Source: Plotosus lineatus
Lineage: Eukaryota > Chordata > Actinopteri > Siluriformes > Plotosidae
Assembly (NCBI GenBank): GCA_024760905.1
Contig: CM045733.1
Location: forward strand, 41,527,001-41,591,000
Reading direction: 5' to 3'
DNA length: 64,000 nt
Part shown: in pieces, positions 52,629-62,880 of the stretch
How positions within the stretch are numbered: position 1 is the first letter of the stretch
How the letters are laid out: each line of letters opens with the position of its first letter
Translations under genes and position numbers: made by a program
The notes under the pieces: model-generated
Told to the model about the DNA's origin: nothing
Databases searched by the model: none
What the model saw: the letters and a program-made list of their open reading frames with translations, nothing else

Positions 52629-54518
52629 ACCAACTTGTTTGTTCATGGTGGCGTTTACATTTATATTACAGAAGTGTCATCCATGAATGAGGCAATTGAT
52701 ATGTTGCACATTAGGCTGCTTGGCTGTTCCAAACTGCCTCTAGATGGAGTGTGAATGGTTGCATGTATTTTGGCCCTGCAATGGACTGGTAAGCTGTTGA
52801 GGGTGTATTCTTCTTTCATTATGAGCTGGCAGAAATAGGCTCCAACCTTCTCGCAACCCTAGTAGGATTAAGCACTTTGGCAAATTAATGAACATATATA
52901 TGACCAATAAAGGTTTCTTCCTTTCTTCTTCCAGTTAAATGTGTATTGCTAAATTTCTTATACGTAGCCATATGTAGCCTTCACTCTACAGACAGTTACT
53001 GAGCTGAAAGTTTGTCGAAATTTGTACTGTGCCATGTTTTAAGAGCATCCAGGATATCGTAAAAAAATAGTTGTACTTGGTCAATTGGCCTTTGCTCTTG
53101 CTGGCGTCCACCCCATTGCAGGTGACAGCAGCCAGCTTCTTGCTGCGGTAATTCTCGTAGTGCACGTTGTTAGTGACATCCTTCAGGTCTTGCATGTGGG
53201 TCCTGAGAAGGAAGACAAAAAGAAAAGAAAACATTTACCTGAAACTTTACTAGCATATTGTGTATTCCATGTACCCCAGGCAAGTTTTTCAGCTACCGGT
53301 CAGGTTGACAGAAGGCTGCTGTTTACATATTCGTTTTCGTGGTTTTTTTTCCCCACAGTGGGTTAACCAAGAAAATGGGGAAGTGACAGAAAGATACGGT
53401 GTAAAAATGGCAGGATTTTTGGGATGTGAATCCGATTTTTTGATTATTGCAAGAGGACAATTTTTGACATTTTGGTTCATATGGTGGGTTGCAGAGCTTG
53501 GTAGTTTGAGATATAGAGTTTTTTCAGAGCTTGGTTAGTGAGTGCTCTGAGTGCTTATTTTATACTTGAAACTGTATACTGTTGGAAATTACTTGGGTAG
53601 CGTTTGACTATTTATGGACACAAATATTTGCTTTCCAAAATTTCGTTGCATATTGATGTTATCAGTAAAATCAAGGTGAGAGTAGAACATCCAAATGATG
53701 CCTTGAAATGACATGCAGAAGGCAAGATGAATATCACCAAAGGATTCCGAGACATCAAGCGATTTGACATCATCCACCAAGCATCAGTTACTAACTGTTT
53801 TAGTATATACTACATAGAAAAATGGAAAATAGAAGCAGCTAAATCAAGATTTTTACATCTTGCTTTTGCATATTTCATAGATTATGTAAGGAGCTCACCC
53901 ACCCTTCCTCTGTAAAGCATACGTGTAGCTAACAATGTCTTTTGAAACCTAATTATAGTTTCAGCTTATACTACATAGAAACAAAGTATATGCTGTAACA
54001 ATGTTTTTAAACTCAAAGTTTTTTGTATATACCCAGCATAAATACAAGTAAAATGTACTAAAATAAGATTTTTGTTTAATTTTCCCTTTTTAGGTAATAA
54101 TGATGACACTGCCTGTTCGAAAAGACCATGACATTCTGAGTGTCTGCCCTTTTGAATCAAGCATTAGCCACACAAAATAGTGTTTTTTTTTTGGATCAAA
54201 TTTTGATGTTCGGTGTAGCATATACTAATGTGAGATGGCAATAAACGGCGCGAACAGTTACATAAATGTCCACTTTCCTGGTTCACATTCTGATGAGCTC
54301 ATCTGCCATACTTATAGAAGGGGGAGAATAGCAATTTAATTACTATAATAAAATCTAGGTTTTCTATGCAAACTGTATGAAGTTAAAAAAAAAAGTTTAA
54401 CATGTCTAGACCTTTTGTCTGACGTTTCAAACCATGTTTATTTACTGTGATGTGTGTGTGTCTCACCTGATGAGCATGTTTCGTAGGACAGTAAAGTCAC
54501 AGTGCTCGCCGTTCTCCA
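50155..54518 (-). CDS. sept7: septin-7, C-terminal part (last five coding exons)
   Basis: A filament-forming GTPase of the cytoskeleton, acting in cytokinesis and membrane-diffusion barriers as a partner of SEPT2- and SEPT6-group septins. Exons on the - strand: 54518-54467, 53202-53077, 52217-52082, 50451-50306 and 50194-50155, all with GT-AG borders and in phase. They encode [64 protein letters not shown], the heptad-rich coiled coil ([20 protein letters not shown]) and the ending [12 protein letters not shown]. That is the end of the GTPase domain, the septin unique element and the C-terminal coiled coil. The match to vertebrate SEPT7 is nearly residue by residue. Upstream exons are not visible up to 64000, so the next intron exceeds 9.4 kb. 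No damage was seen. Confidence 0.95.
50306..50451 (-). CDS. sept7: septin-7 coiled-coil exon
   Basis: Encodes [40 protein letters not shown] and EQQKLDSS plus two bases. The acceptor TAG directly follows a (TG)n run with no pyrimidine tract. Donor AA|GTATAC. Confidence 0.94.
50454..50495. repeat. (CA)n microsatellite abutting a septin-7 splice acceptor
   Basis: A CA run on the + strand, i.e. UG repeats in the septin-7 pre-mRNA immediately before the exon. Confidence 0.95.
50578..50950 (+). repeat. two degenerate tandem SINE copies in a septin-7 intron
   Basis: GACGGCATGGTGCTATAAAG ... TCAGCAAGAACGTCTCGGGT, then a second unit from about 50707 with CACAGCAAGAAGGTCCTGAG, GGAGTTTGCATATTCTACCC and ACATTAGGCTACCTGGCTGT. 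The same family as 58146. Confidence 0.65.
51036..51828 (+). mobile_element. Tigger/pogo-like MITE, copy 2
   Basis: A 793-bp element, TA-flanked (51034-51035 and 51829-51830). TIRs CAGTAAAACCTCCGCTGACG and, reversed, CAGTGATACCTCAGCTCACG. It lies in a septin-7 intron, opposite to the gene's strand. Confidence 0.92.
51296..51472 (+). CDS. DNA-binding-domain-only Tigger transposase ORF (MITE copy 2)
   Basis: 58 residues: [40 protein letters not shown], ending VAKGVSKQ. It is the HTH half of a pogo/Tigger transposase. The frame is intact in all three MITE copies, with only a few substitutions between them. The stop falls in a short tandem TTCCAAAC repeat. Confidence 0.5.
   Translation: MGPKKTPPQAEIIEKHERGVRLCDSASQYQYAKSTIAPILKNKEAIEGACVAKGVSKQ
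52082..52217 (-). CDS. sept7: septin-7 exon (start of coiled coil)
   Basis: Encodes [40 protein letters not shown] and DSEAE. The donor GAG|GTGTGTG runs straight into TG repeats, and the acceptor GTTTTAG follows another TG run. Confidence 0.95.
52580..52625. repeat. (CA)n microsatellite
   Basis: A CA run in a septin-7 intron. Confidence 0.95.
52695..52892 (+). repeat. SINE 3' part
   Basis: Contains CACATTAGGCTGCTTGGCTG, GCCCTGCAATGGACTGGTAA and AACCCTAGTAGGATTAAGCA. Confidence 0.65.
53077..53202 (-). CDS. sept7: septin-7 exon (end of GTPase domain)
   Basis: Encodes [40 protein letters not shown] and T plus two bases. Acceptor CTTCTCAG|G, donor CCAA|GTACAA. Confidence 0.95.
53541..54460. 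other. septin-7 intron
   Basis: AT-rich intron with no recognised repeat or extra exon. Confidence 0.6.
54467..54518 (-). CDS. sept7: septin-7 exon
   Basis: Encodes (V)[16 protein letters not shown] plus two bases of Arg. Acceptor CTATTTTAG|T, donor ATCAG|GTGAGA. Confidence 0.94.
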
Positions 54519-54757
54519 CTAAAATAGCAATAGAAACACATGTTGCCGTTATCTTAGCTTCAACAGCAAACCAAACATACATAGTATGCACATTCATCTC
54601 ATGCTTTAAAAAGACATTGTTTGACCTGTGTAGTGCTTTCTTGCCCATACATTTCAATGGCTTCATAAACTGATTTAAGCAAAATTGATGATTAGAGTGA
54701 AGTGTGTCAAAACCACTGTAAATTGTAAAGTATTGTATAATTAGCTACATTCATTCA

Positions 54758-55008
54758 TCCTTTAATTTTTTTTTCTGAACTGCTTAATCATAATTAGGGT
54801 CGCTGAGCTGATTCTTGGCGAGGGCATAGTACATCCTGGATAGCTCACCAAGCCATCGCAGGGCAGAAACACACTGACGGCTATGCAGCTTACTCCTGAT
54901 GAAAGTCAGCAATAGTTCTTTTACATGCCTCCCACCATAGACAGTTAGAGACATGGCCAGTCTTTGATGACCTAGTTAACTGCACTGGGGGCGGGGGCGG
55001 GGGGCTAG
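54758..55008 (-). repeat. chimeric SINE remnant
   Basis: The reverse strand joins the RTE-linked SINE body (CAGTGCAGTTAACTAGGTCA and the CATTGCTGACTTT-like CTATTGCTGACTTTCATCAG) to the tail ending CCCTAATTATGATTAAGCAG. Confidence 0.7.
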
Positions 55009-56106
55009 ATAGCAAGATTTGCCCTGTTACTCTTTGCTTTATATCTCAGATTGAGATGTTCATTAGTACACATGTTTCTAAAACATAAAGGACATCATTG
55101 CAGCACAATATACTTACAAGATAAAACATTTTTAGGATATAAATTGAATTGAACCAATGTCAATACAGGACAAAATCAAAACGGGAAAAACAACCATACC
55201 CTTCATCCTTTTATACCGTGTAACATGTCAGAGGCTGATTAGCCTTGACAATAGACATGAATATGTGAGATAGAAGTCATCCTACAGAAATGGTTAGCCG
55301 GTAAACAAACTGACAAACTAACAAACAGACATTTACAGAACAAATTCAGGCAGGAATGTGTAGAAGGATGATGGAAGTCATATGGTTATTATGAGCAACC
55401 AGGCACATCGATTGCTTGGTAGCACCTTAAATGGAAAAACAAACCACATAAATGAAAGATCTGGTGTTTACAGTGATTAGTTCTGGAAAAAAACAAAACA
55501 AAAAAAAAAACACTGGGGACACGGTTTCTTTCATGGGGTTTCAGCCATGAATCACGTTTCTATTCATTTAAAAAAAGAGACTGTATTTCTCTGTATTGAT
55601 ATTTAGTTGAATTGGAGCCGCATAATGATATGAAGAGTCTGTTATATCCTCAAACATGGTGTTTATCTCTGTTAATTAGAGCAGTGTGGTTACAACCAAA
55701 TAAGAGGGCAACCAAGTGAAAAGTGAAAGGATCGGAATTAATTCTGGATAGGGATTCAATGCTGTATTCAATTGAACATAAAAGTTGAAATTTTTAGAAT
55801 TATGTAATTTGCGACCTTTGTGCATTGGAATGAGAAAATATGGATGGATTCCTTCATATTTGTCTTCAGTTAGCAACAATAAAGTAAGCCAACTGGTGTT
55901 CATTTACCCTCTCAAAATACAGAACTGTACGGTCAGTGCCAATGGATCCAATAATGCAGGTTTCTGTTTGGATGTGAACTGATTAAAAAAAAACAAACAA
56001 ACCTCTACTATTTCTTTTATTTACTATTTGGGGTAGGCAGTTAGGACTCGAGAAATATTTTCTTTATTTATTGTTAGTCTGTTTTTTTTCATATTTTTTG
56101 GAATGG

Positions 56107-56182
<76 letters not shown>

Positions 56183-57984
56183 CACACACACACACACACA
56201 CACACACACTTCAGAATTCATGATCATAACATGACTGAGGGTTTTTGTCCACCATTATGATTCATGCATTATCCCAAGTTCACAAGGTGGATAATAAACA
56301 ACTATTGAATGAGGTTAAGTCTGATATAAAGAATTATTCATTTGAGGGGTTATTATCTGTCTAGACCAAATAATTCAAGACTGAATATTCCTCTACCATA
56401 CGAAAGCCTTATTCTATAATTGTTTTATTATTAATTCAAAATATTTTTTAAAGTAAACTGTCACATTAATGTGTTGCACATGCCAGCTGTGCAATAATCA
56501 TTTTAACTTGTCCAATGACAACGATTCAATACCAATAAATATTGATGTCTCTCCACTAAACAATCAAGAAAACCTCTTGAATGAATAATGTCCATTATAC
56601 CGAGATAGCGTACCAATCAGACTGTGGTGTTCCAATGTACTACAAAATAAACTAAAAATATACTAACTGCATGAAGAAGCAAAGCCTTTTTGTGCTAGCA
56701 TCTAGTGAAATATCACTTGGAACCATTAATAAAATCCAGTTGATATGGAAAAGAAAAAACAAACAAACAACAAAAAATAGAAAATGAAGAAAATCAATTT
56801 CTTCTCTCTGACTATATGCCAGCACTGAGACTTTGAAAATATTACATTATAGAACTTCCATGCAGTATTTTCAATTTTATTAACAAAAACACACTACTTT
56901 TTAAATGGCAATCTTATTTAACATGCTCCAGAGTCTATATGGAACGGATAATATCTTACCGATGGAGTGGAACCGACGCCCCAGGTGCCAATCACTCACT
57001 ACAACCACCTACCTTTCTCTGCGTCTCTGAAGGAGTGGGATTTTGGAGCTGAAAGTCTGTCCTGCAGCAAAACCTGCGACCCTACTTGACTACCAAGTCT
57101 TAAGAATGATGGGTGGGAGATGGGGTTAAATGGCGTGGTAATGACAAGCAGAGGATAAAACATTCTGACTGATTGAGTATGGGTCGGGGGTAGGGTGGGT
57201 CAAAGAGCCATTGGAGATTATGAGATTTGTATTTCTACTAGGAATGGGTCACAGCAAAAACAAATAAAATTTAAACCACTTGTTCTGTTTGGACAAAAAA
57301 ACTACAACTAGTGGAACAATTCTAAAAATTTGTTTTTGCAACGTAAATCCATAATCAAAACAAAATTAATAAACTATGCTATAGAGGTTTATTTCTGTGT
57401 TGGCTCAAGTGTAGTTGGTGACCAGAAATTTGTTTATCAAGTCGCTGAATTTTAAATGGTGATGTGGGTTGAGAAAAAACGAAGTGTGGCATTTGGAATT
57501 GGTGGGCACAGTGGTATTTTGAACCCTATTTTAAAATAAAAAACACACATAATAGTTGTAGAACTACACATTGGAGCGCTCAGCAGTGACCAGAAATAAA
57601 ATCTTCCTAATAAGCATAGATGGGTTTATGATGCGCCTTATATTTGTCAAGCCATTTCAAAAGGTGTTGGCTACCATCTAAATAACACTGTCAAATAGCA
57701 TAACTGTGGCTACTGAAACCAAATCATGCATTTGATTCAAGATAGGTAAGTAGATATTTGGTCTGTCCTGGTGTGCTGATGCTGTCTGTCATCATCTTGG
57801 AAGTCCCTCCTTCCTATTGATGAAGATCTATATGGACCCAGATGTGCACGAACAGATTATAAAGATGAATTTTCACTGCTGGTGATATAAACTCTTTTCC
57901 AAAGAATTATTTAGGAGTATAGCTTACAGTTGTTGTATAACCAACCGGACATCATGTTGGACTGTCATGAATTTCTCATATATA
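55009..57984. other. long intron/intergenic stretch
   Basis: No gene recognised. It contains a (TA)n/(CA)n block at 56112-56208. A segment at 56955-57120 has two donor-like sites on the reverse strand (GAAAG|GTAGGT and CATCG|GTAAGA) and might be an untranslated exon, but nothing else supports it. The stretch is probably a large septin-7 intron. Confidence 0.45.
56112..56208. repeat. (TA)n(CA)n microsatellite
   Basis: A long TA run followed by a CA run. Confidence 0.95.
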
Positions 57985-58145
57985 GTGGCCATATTTCTGG
58001 TTTCATAAAATGAGGATGAGTTTCCCTTTCTCAAGGTTTCTTCTTTGCATCTACTGAGGGGTTTTCCCCCCACCATTGCTGCGGTTTAGGGATGTGTAGG
58101 AGTTGTAAAAAAAAAAAAAGTTTAAATTAATATATACTTTCTAAA

Positions 58146-58481
58146 GGCGGCACGGTGGCGTAGTGGTTAGCACGTCTGCCTCACAGTAAGAAGGCCTGGG
58201 TTTGATTCCCGGCCTGGGCGTTTGTGTGTGGAGCTTGCATGTTCTCCCTGTGCTTGTGTGGGTTTCCTCCGGGTGCTCCGGTTTCCTCCCACAGTCCAAA
58301 GACATGCACAGTAGGTTAATTGAAGTTCTAAATTGCCCATAGGTTCGTATCGTGCAGAAGGCAATGGCAAACCACTGCACTAATCCTGCCAAGAAAACCT
58401 CCATGAAGATGATAACCAGGACGTTATCCTTCATGGCGGGTCGCCAATGGTCATCCTACGACTCAGGCACTAGATAGATAG
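58146..58481 (+). repeat. SINE with BovB/RTE-like 3' tail
   Basis: Bounded by a 12-bp target-site duplication ATACTTTCTAAA at 58134-58145 and 58482-58493. Head GGCGGCACGGTGGCGTAGTG with B-box-like GGTTTGATTCCC and the CCTCCCACAGTCCAAAGACA core. From about 58354 it switches to GCAGAAGGCAATGGCAAACC ... GGCGGGTCGCCAATGGTCAT and ends TAGATAGATAGATA. That last third resembles the tails of reptile Sauria SINEs and of Bov-tA, which are taken from BovB-type RTE LINEs. Confidence 0.8.
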
Positions 58482-59462
58482 ATACTTTCTAAAAACTCCT
58501 ACTTTTACTGTGTAAAACTGCTTCGTGACGATGTCAATTGTAAAAAGCGCTATATAGATGCTCCCCGACTTACGTTTTTAATTGGTTCCAAACGGCCAAA
58601 CACAAGTTGAAAGTGAACGCAAGTTGTTACAGTAATGTATGTGACTTATGACGCTCATACTGTACTATACTTCCATAAATACCATTACCGTATCTCATAA
58701 AACACCTCTAAATCGATTATTATAAACATAATATAGTAAAATAATATCAAACATATCAAATAATATCAACATTAATTTCAAATAAATTAAGTTCCAGCAA
58801 AATACTTTCAAACTGATAAATTTTAATCAAATTCACTCATCAAATATCAAATACAGTATGAAATATAACCTTTAACATTCTCTATATTGTGATCTTTCTG
58901 CTTGTAAATGATTCCGATGGTCGACGGATGGTCACATGACATGAAGCTGAGCTGAATCACATGAAATGAAACTGAGCCGACTCACTTTACATGAAGCTTA
59001 AAACAGCCAATCAACGCTTACAATATGTGAGGCACTCAATACCGAAAGTAGTGCACTTGCTGAAAGTAGTTTACTTGCTTGAAAACTGAGTATGCATGGT
59101 AGATTGTGCCGATCTGAGCAGATAGTTAATTCATCTCTGTGTATGAGACTTGAACCCATGCTAGTAGGCTTACGCTTCTGAACAACCATATTTGCTTCGA
59201 GTTACAAAAGTCCGCAAAACAGTGTAAACACAAAGATCACAGAGACGACGTCTTAACACAAGAGTAACACGTTATATAACAGATATACTAGTCCTTCTAA
59301 AAAAATTAGCATATTGTGATAAAGTTAATTATTTTCTGTAATGTACTGATAAACATTAGACTTTCATATATTTTAGATTCATTACACACAACTGAAGTAG
59401 TTCGAGCCTTTTATTGTTTTAACATTGATAATTTTGGCAGGGGCAGTGGTGGTCTAGTGGTA

Positions 59463-60252
59463 CAGTAAAACCTCCGCTGACGAACGCTTAAGCTCACGAA
59501 CTTTTCGCCTCAAGAACATTAAATTTGCGAGCATATAGTCTCTGCTGACGAACTAGTTTTCGGCGGACGAATCAAACCACGCGGTCGAACAGCGCCACAG
59601 TGGCGGCCACGAGAAGCTGACGCACGCTCACGGCGTCACAGTTCGTCACACCCCTTTCTTTGAATGCGGAAGTGGTTTGTGTTTGATAGACATTTTGGAC
59701 CATATTGAGTGTACTTTTGCTATTATGGGACCGAAAAAGACCCCACCACAGGCGGAGATCATTGAAAAACACGAACGAGGTGTGCGTTTGTGTGACTCAG
59801 CGTCCCAGTACCAGTACGCTAAGTCTACCATTGCTCCCATCCTTAAGAACAAGGAAGCTATTAAGGGTGCGTGTGTGGCTAAGGGTGTTTCCAAACAGTA
59901 GGCGTTTCCAAACACTCCTTCCAAACAGTAACGCCCGCCCTCCCTCCTCCTCCCACTCCATTCCATCAAGCCATCAACTATCATCACAAAGGTAAATAAA
60001 ACCACTTTATTATACAGTACAGTTTATTTCTTTAATTACAATACAATAGCACATTTATTATACATAAAATAAGGTATATTTTTGTGTAGTTTTAAGGCTT
60101 ATTTAGTAGAAAATTATGTTTTATGGGGACCTGGGAACGGATTATTCTCATTTTAATGGTTTCTTATGGGAAATAAATGTTCGGAAGACGAACTTTTCGC
60201 CTCACACACACTTTCTGGGAACCAATTATGTTCGTGAGCAGAGGTATCACTG
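59463..60252 (+). mobile_element. Tigger/pogo-like MITE, copy 3
   Basis: A 790-bp element inserted at a TA in the tRNA-like head of the SINE (TA at 59461-59462 and 60253-60254). TIRs CAGTAAAACCTCCGCTGACG and, reversed, CAGTGATACCTCTGCTCACG. Nearly identical to copy 2. Confidence 0.94.
59725..59901 (+). CDS. DNA-binding-domain-only Tigger transposase ORF (MITE copy 3)
   Basis: 58 residues, [20 protein letters not shown] ... [18 protein letters not shown]. Same boundaries as the other copies. The HTH domain is intact, with no catalytic domain. Confidence 0.5.
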   Translation: MGPKKTPPQAEIIEKHERGVRLCDSASQYQYAKSTIAPILKNKEAIKGACVAKGVSKQ

Positions 60253-60728
60253 TATAGGGCGCTGATCCAAAGGTTGGGGGTTCGAGTCCCACTCCCCACA
60301 AGGTTGTCACCCCCCCCCCCCCCCAGTGCAGCTAACTGGGTTATCAAAGGCGGGCCATGTCTCTCACTGGTTCGTTCACATGCCTCTCACCATAGACATT
60401 GCTGACTTTAGTAAAGAGTAGGCTGCAAAGTCGGCAGTGTGTTTCTATCCCTTTCTAAAAAAAAAGGATTGTGACAGGAAGGGCATCCGACGTAAAAAGC
60501 TCTGCCAAATCAAACATGCGAATCAGATGATTCGCTGTGGTGACTCCCGAGTAAAAGGGAAAAAGCCGAAAGGCAGACAGACAGACAATTGATAATTTTG
60601 GCAAAAAAAGTAAAGAAAAACCAAAAATCCCCATCTCAAAAAATTAGCATATTTCCATCCGACCAATAAAAAAAGTGTTTTTAATACAAAAAAAGTCAAC
60701 TTTCAAATAATTATGTTCAGTTATGCAC

Positions 60729-61680
60729 TCAATACTTGGTCGGGAATCCTTTTGCAGAAATGACTGCTTCAATGCGGAGTGGCATGGAGGCAATCAGCCT
60801 GTGGCACTGCTGAGGTGTTATGGAGGCCCAGGAGGCTTAGATAGCGGCCTTAAGCTCATCCACAGTGTTGGGTCTGGTGTCTCTCAACTTTCTCTTCACA
60901 ATATCCCACAGATTCTCTATGGGGTTCAGCTCAGGAGAGTTGTAATACCATGTAATACCAACAGTAATACCATGGTCAGTAAACCATTTACCAGTGGTTT
61001 TGGGACTGTGAGCAGGTGCCAGGTCGTGTTGAAAAATGAAAATCTTCATCCCCATAAAGCTTTTCAGCAGATGGAAACATGAAGAGCTCCAAAATCTCCT
61101 GATAGCTAGCTGCATTGACCCTGCCCTTGATAAAACACAGTGGACCAACACCAGCAGTTGACATGGCACCCCAGACAATCACTGACTGTGGGTATGTGAC
61201 ACTGGACTTCAGGCATTTTGGCATTTCCTTCTCCCCAGTCTTCCTCCAGACTTAATTTCCGAATGACATGTAAAATTTGCTTTCATCTGAAAAAAGTACT
61301 TTGGACCACTGAGCAACAGTCTAGTGCTGCTTCTCTGTAGCCCAGGTCAGGCACTTCTGCTGCTGTTTCTGGTTCAAAAGTGGCTTGACCTGGGGAATGC
61401 GGCACCTGTAGCCCAGTCCACTGCTTCCACAGGTCCCCCAAGGTCTGGAATCAGCCCTTCTCCACAATCTTCCTCAGGGTCCAGTCACCTCTTCTGGTTG
61501 TGCAGCGTTTTCTGCCACACTTTTTCCTTCCCACAGATGTCCCACTGAGGTGCCTTGCCTTGATACAGCACTCTGGGAACAGCCTATTCGCTCAGAGATT
61601 TCTTTCTGTGTCTTACCCTCTTGCTTGAGGGTGTCAATGATGGCCTTCTGGACAGCAGTCAGGTCGGCAGTCTTACCCAT
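60729..61680 (-). pseudogene. Tc1-like transposase pseudogene (copy C)
   Basis: ATG at 61680 (MGKTADLTAVQKAIIDTLKQ) with an intact HTH start (KEISERIGCSQSAVSRQG) before a small duplication near 61550 shifts the frame. Later frames show HDLAPAHS, LNPIENLWDIVKRKLRDTRP and an insertion of about 20 bases (TAATACCATG repeated) near 60945 in front of the NSPELNPIE motif. Dead copy. Confidence 0.9.
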
Positions 61681-62007
61681 GATTGCGGTTTTGAGTAATG
61701 AACCAGGCTGGGAGTTTTTAAAAGTCTCAGGAATCTTTTGCAGGTGTTGAGAGTTAATTTGTTGATTCAGATGATTAGGTTAATAGCTTGTTTAGAGTAC
61801 CTTCTCATGATATGCTAATTTTTTGAGATAGGAATTTTGGGTTTTCATGAGCTGTATACCAAAATCATCAATATTAAAACAATAAAAGACCTGAAATATT
61901 TCAGTTGGTGTGCAATGAATCTAAAATATATGAAAGTTTAATTTTTATCAGTACATTACAGAAAATAATTAACTATCACAATATGCTAATTTTTTGAGAA
62001 GGACTAG

Positions 62008-62046
<39 letters not shown>
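62008..62046. repeat. (TA)n(CA)n microsatellite
   Basis: TA run followed by CA run at the right edge of Tc1 copy C. Confidence 0.9.
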
Positions 62047-62577
62047 GTATGCTCTCCAAGTTACTTTTATCCATTTTATGTTTTTTCAAAAAAAAAAAAA
62101 AAAAAAAAAAAGTCAAATTTTGAGTTTAGACGTACCTACGTAGTACACTGACGCAATGACGCTGCATTCATTGTTTAAAACTACAGACAGTATTCTAAAC
62201 GAGTTCAATGGTACCCTTGTGCACTTGAAAGACCGGAAGTCTGTATAACCCACAGCAAGTACACTACATTTGCAAGTACACTACTTTCGGTATTGAGCGC
62301 CTCACATATTGTAAGCGTTGACTGGCTGTTTTAAGCTTCATGTAAAGTAATTCGGTATAAATAAGTGACTTATTCGAAATTAAATGTTGATATTATTTGA
62401 TATTATTTTACAATGTTATGTTTATAATAGATTTAGGGGTGTTTTATGAGATACGGTAATGGTAGTTATGGATGTACTGTATAGTACAGTATGAGCGTCA
62501 CACATCACACTTTACATTCACTTTCAACTTACGTTCGGCCGTCCGGAATCAATTAAAAATGCAAGTCGGGGAGTGTC
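62047..62577 (+). mobile_element. second copy of the 'CTCCCCGACTTAC' DNA element
   Basis: Left end ATGCTCTCCAAGTTACTTTT, right end read in reverse ACAGACACTCCCCGACTTGC. The part from 62160 to 62577 is the inverse of 58557-59100, and the part 62050-62190 is the inverse of 62660-62820. It contains a poly-A tract at 62091-62112. No ORF. Confidence 0.7.
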
Positions 62578-62588
62578 TGTATATAAAA

Positions 62589-62589
<1 letters not shown>

Positions 62590-62640
<51 letters not shown>
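62590..62640. repeat. (TA)n microsatellite
   Basis: A TA run between two element ends. Confidence 0.9.
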
Positions 62641-62645
<5 letters not shown>

Positions 62646-62880
62646 CTGAACTGGGAGGGAGGGGCACGTTCAGTCTGTCATTTGTAAACAATGGACGCAG
62701 CGTGATTGCGTCAGCATACTACGTAGGTATGTCTAAACTCAAAATTTGACTTTTTTTGGAAAAAAAAAAAAAAAAAGAACGTAAAAGCGAAAAAACGTAA
62801 AATGGATGAATGTAAGTCGGGGAGCGTCTGTACAAATAAAACTGAATTGAATTGCATTGAATTTGTAAAGGGAGCAATCA

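Larger units (their letters stand above)
59440..60587 (+). repeat. RTE-linked SINE interrupted by a Tigger-like MITE
   Basis: Head at 59440-59462 (GGGGCAGTGGTGGTCTAGTG) and the rest at 60253-60587 (GGGCGCTGATCC, B box GGTTCGAGTCCC, body, RTE 5'-like GTGACAGGAAGGGCATCCGA, tail GATTCGCTGTGGTGACTCCC, then CAGACAGACAGAC). Target duplication ATTGATAATTTTGGCA at 59424-59439 and 60588-60603. Confidence 0.92.
59288..62007 (-). mobile_element. Tc1-like DNA transposon, copy C, interrupted by a SINE
   Basis: TIRs CTAGTCCTTCT at both ends, TA-flanked (59286-59287 and 62008-62009). The SINE at 59440-60587 splits its left TIR region with a 16-bp target duplication ATTGATAATTTTGGCA. The transposase is on the reverse strand. 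Confidence 0.93.
58555..62830 (-). mobile_element. TA-target DNA element ('CTCCCCGACTTAC' TIR), interrupted
   Basis: Left end TAGATGCTCCCCGACTTACG; right end read in reverse CAGACGCTCCCCGACTTACA. TA duplication at 58553-58554 and 62831-62832 inside the LINE tail. The interior at 58557-59230 is inverted relative to 62160-62577, which belongs to a second copy. The original element is split by Tc1 copy C and that second copy. No transposase was found. The TIR style suggests a Tigger/mariner relative. Confidence 0.7.
57985..62880 (+). repeat. LINE-type 3' tail ending (TTGAA)n, split twice
   Basis: Pieces 57985-58145, 58494-58554 and 62831-62880 together give the same tail as 35884-36105: AATGAGGATGAGTTTCCCTT ... 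GTCAATTGTAAAAAGCGC, then TATA|CAAATAAAACTG and GAATTGAATTG. The last join is interrupted by the DNA element at 58555-62830. Confidence 0.75.

Noticed and set aside
56955..57120. Reverse-strand segment with two donor-like sites, considered as a first exon
   Set aside because: No coding content and no clear promoter. It could be chance; left as a note only.
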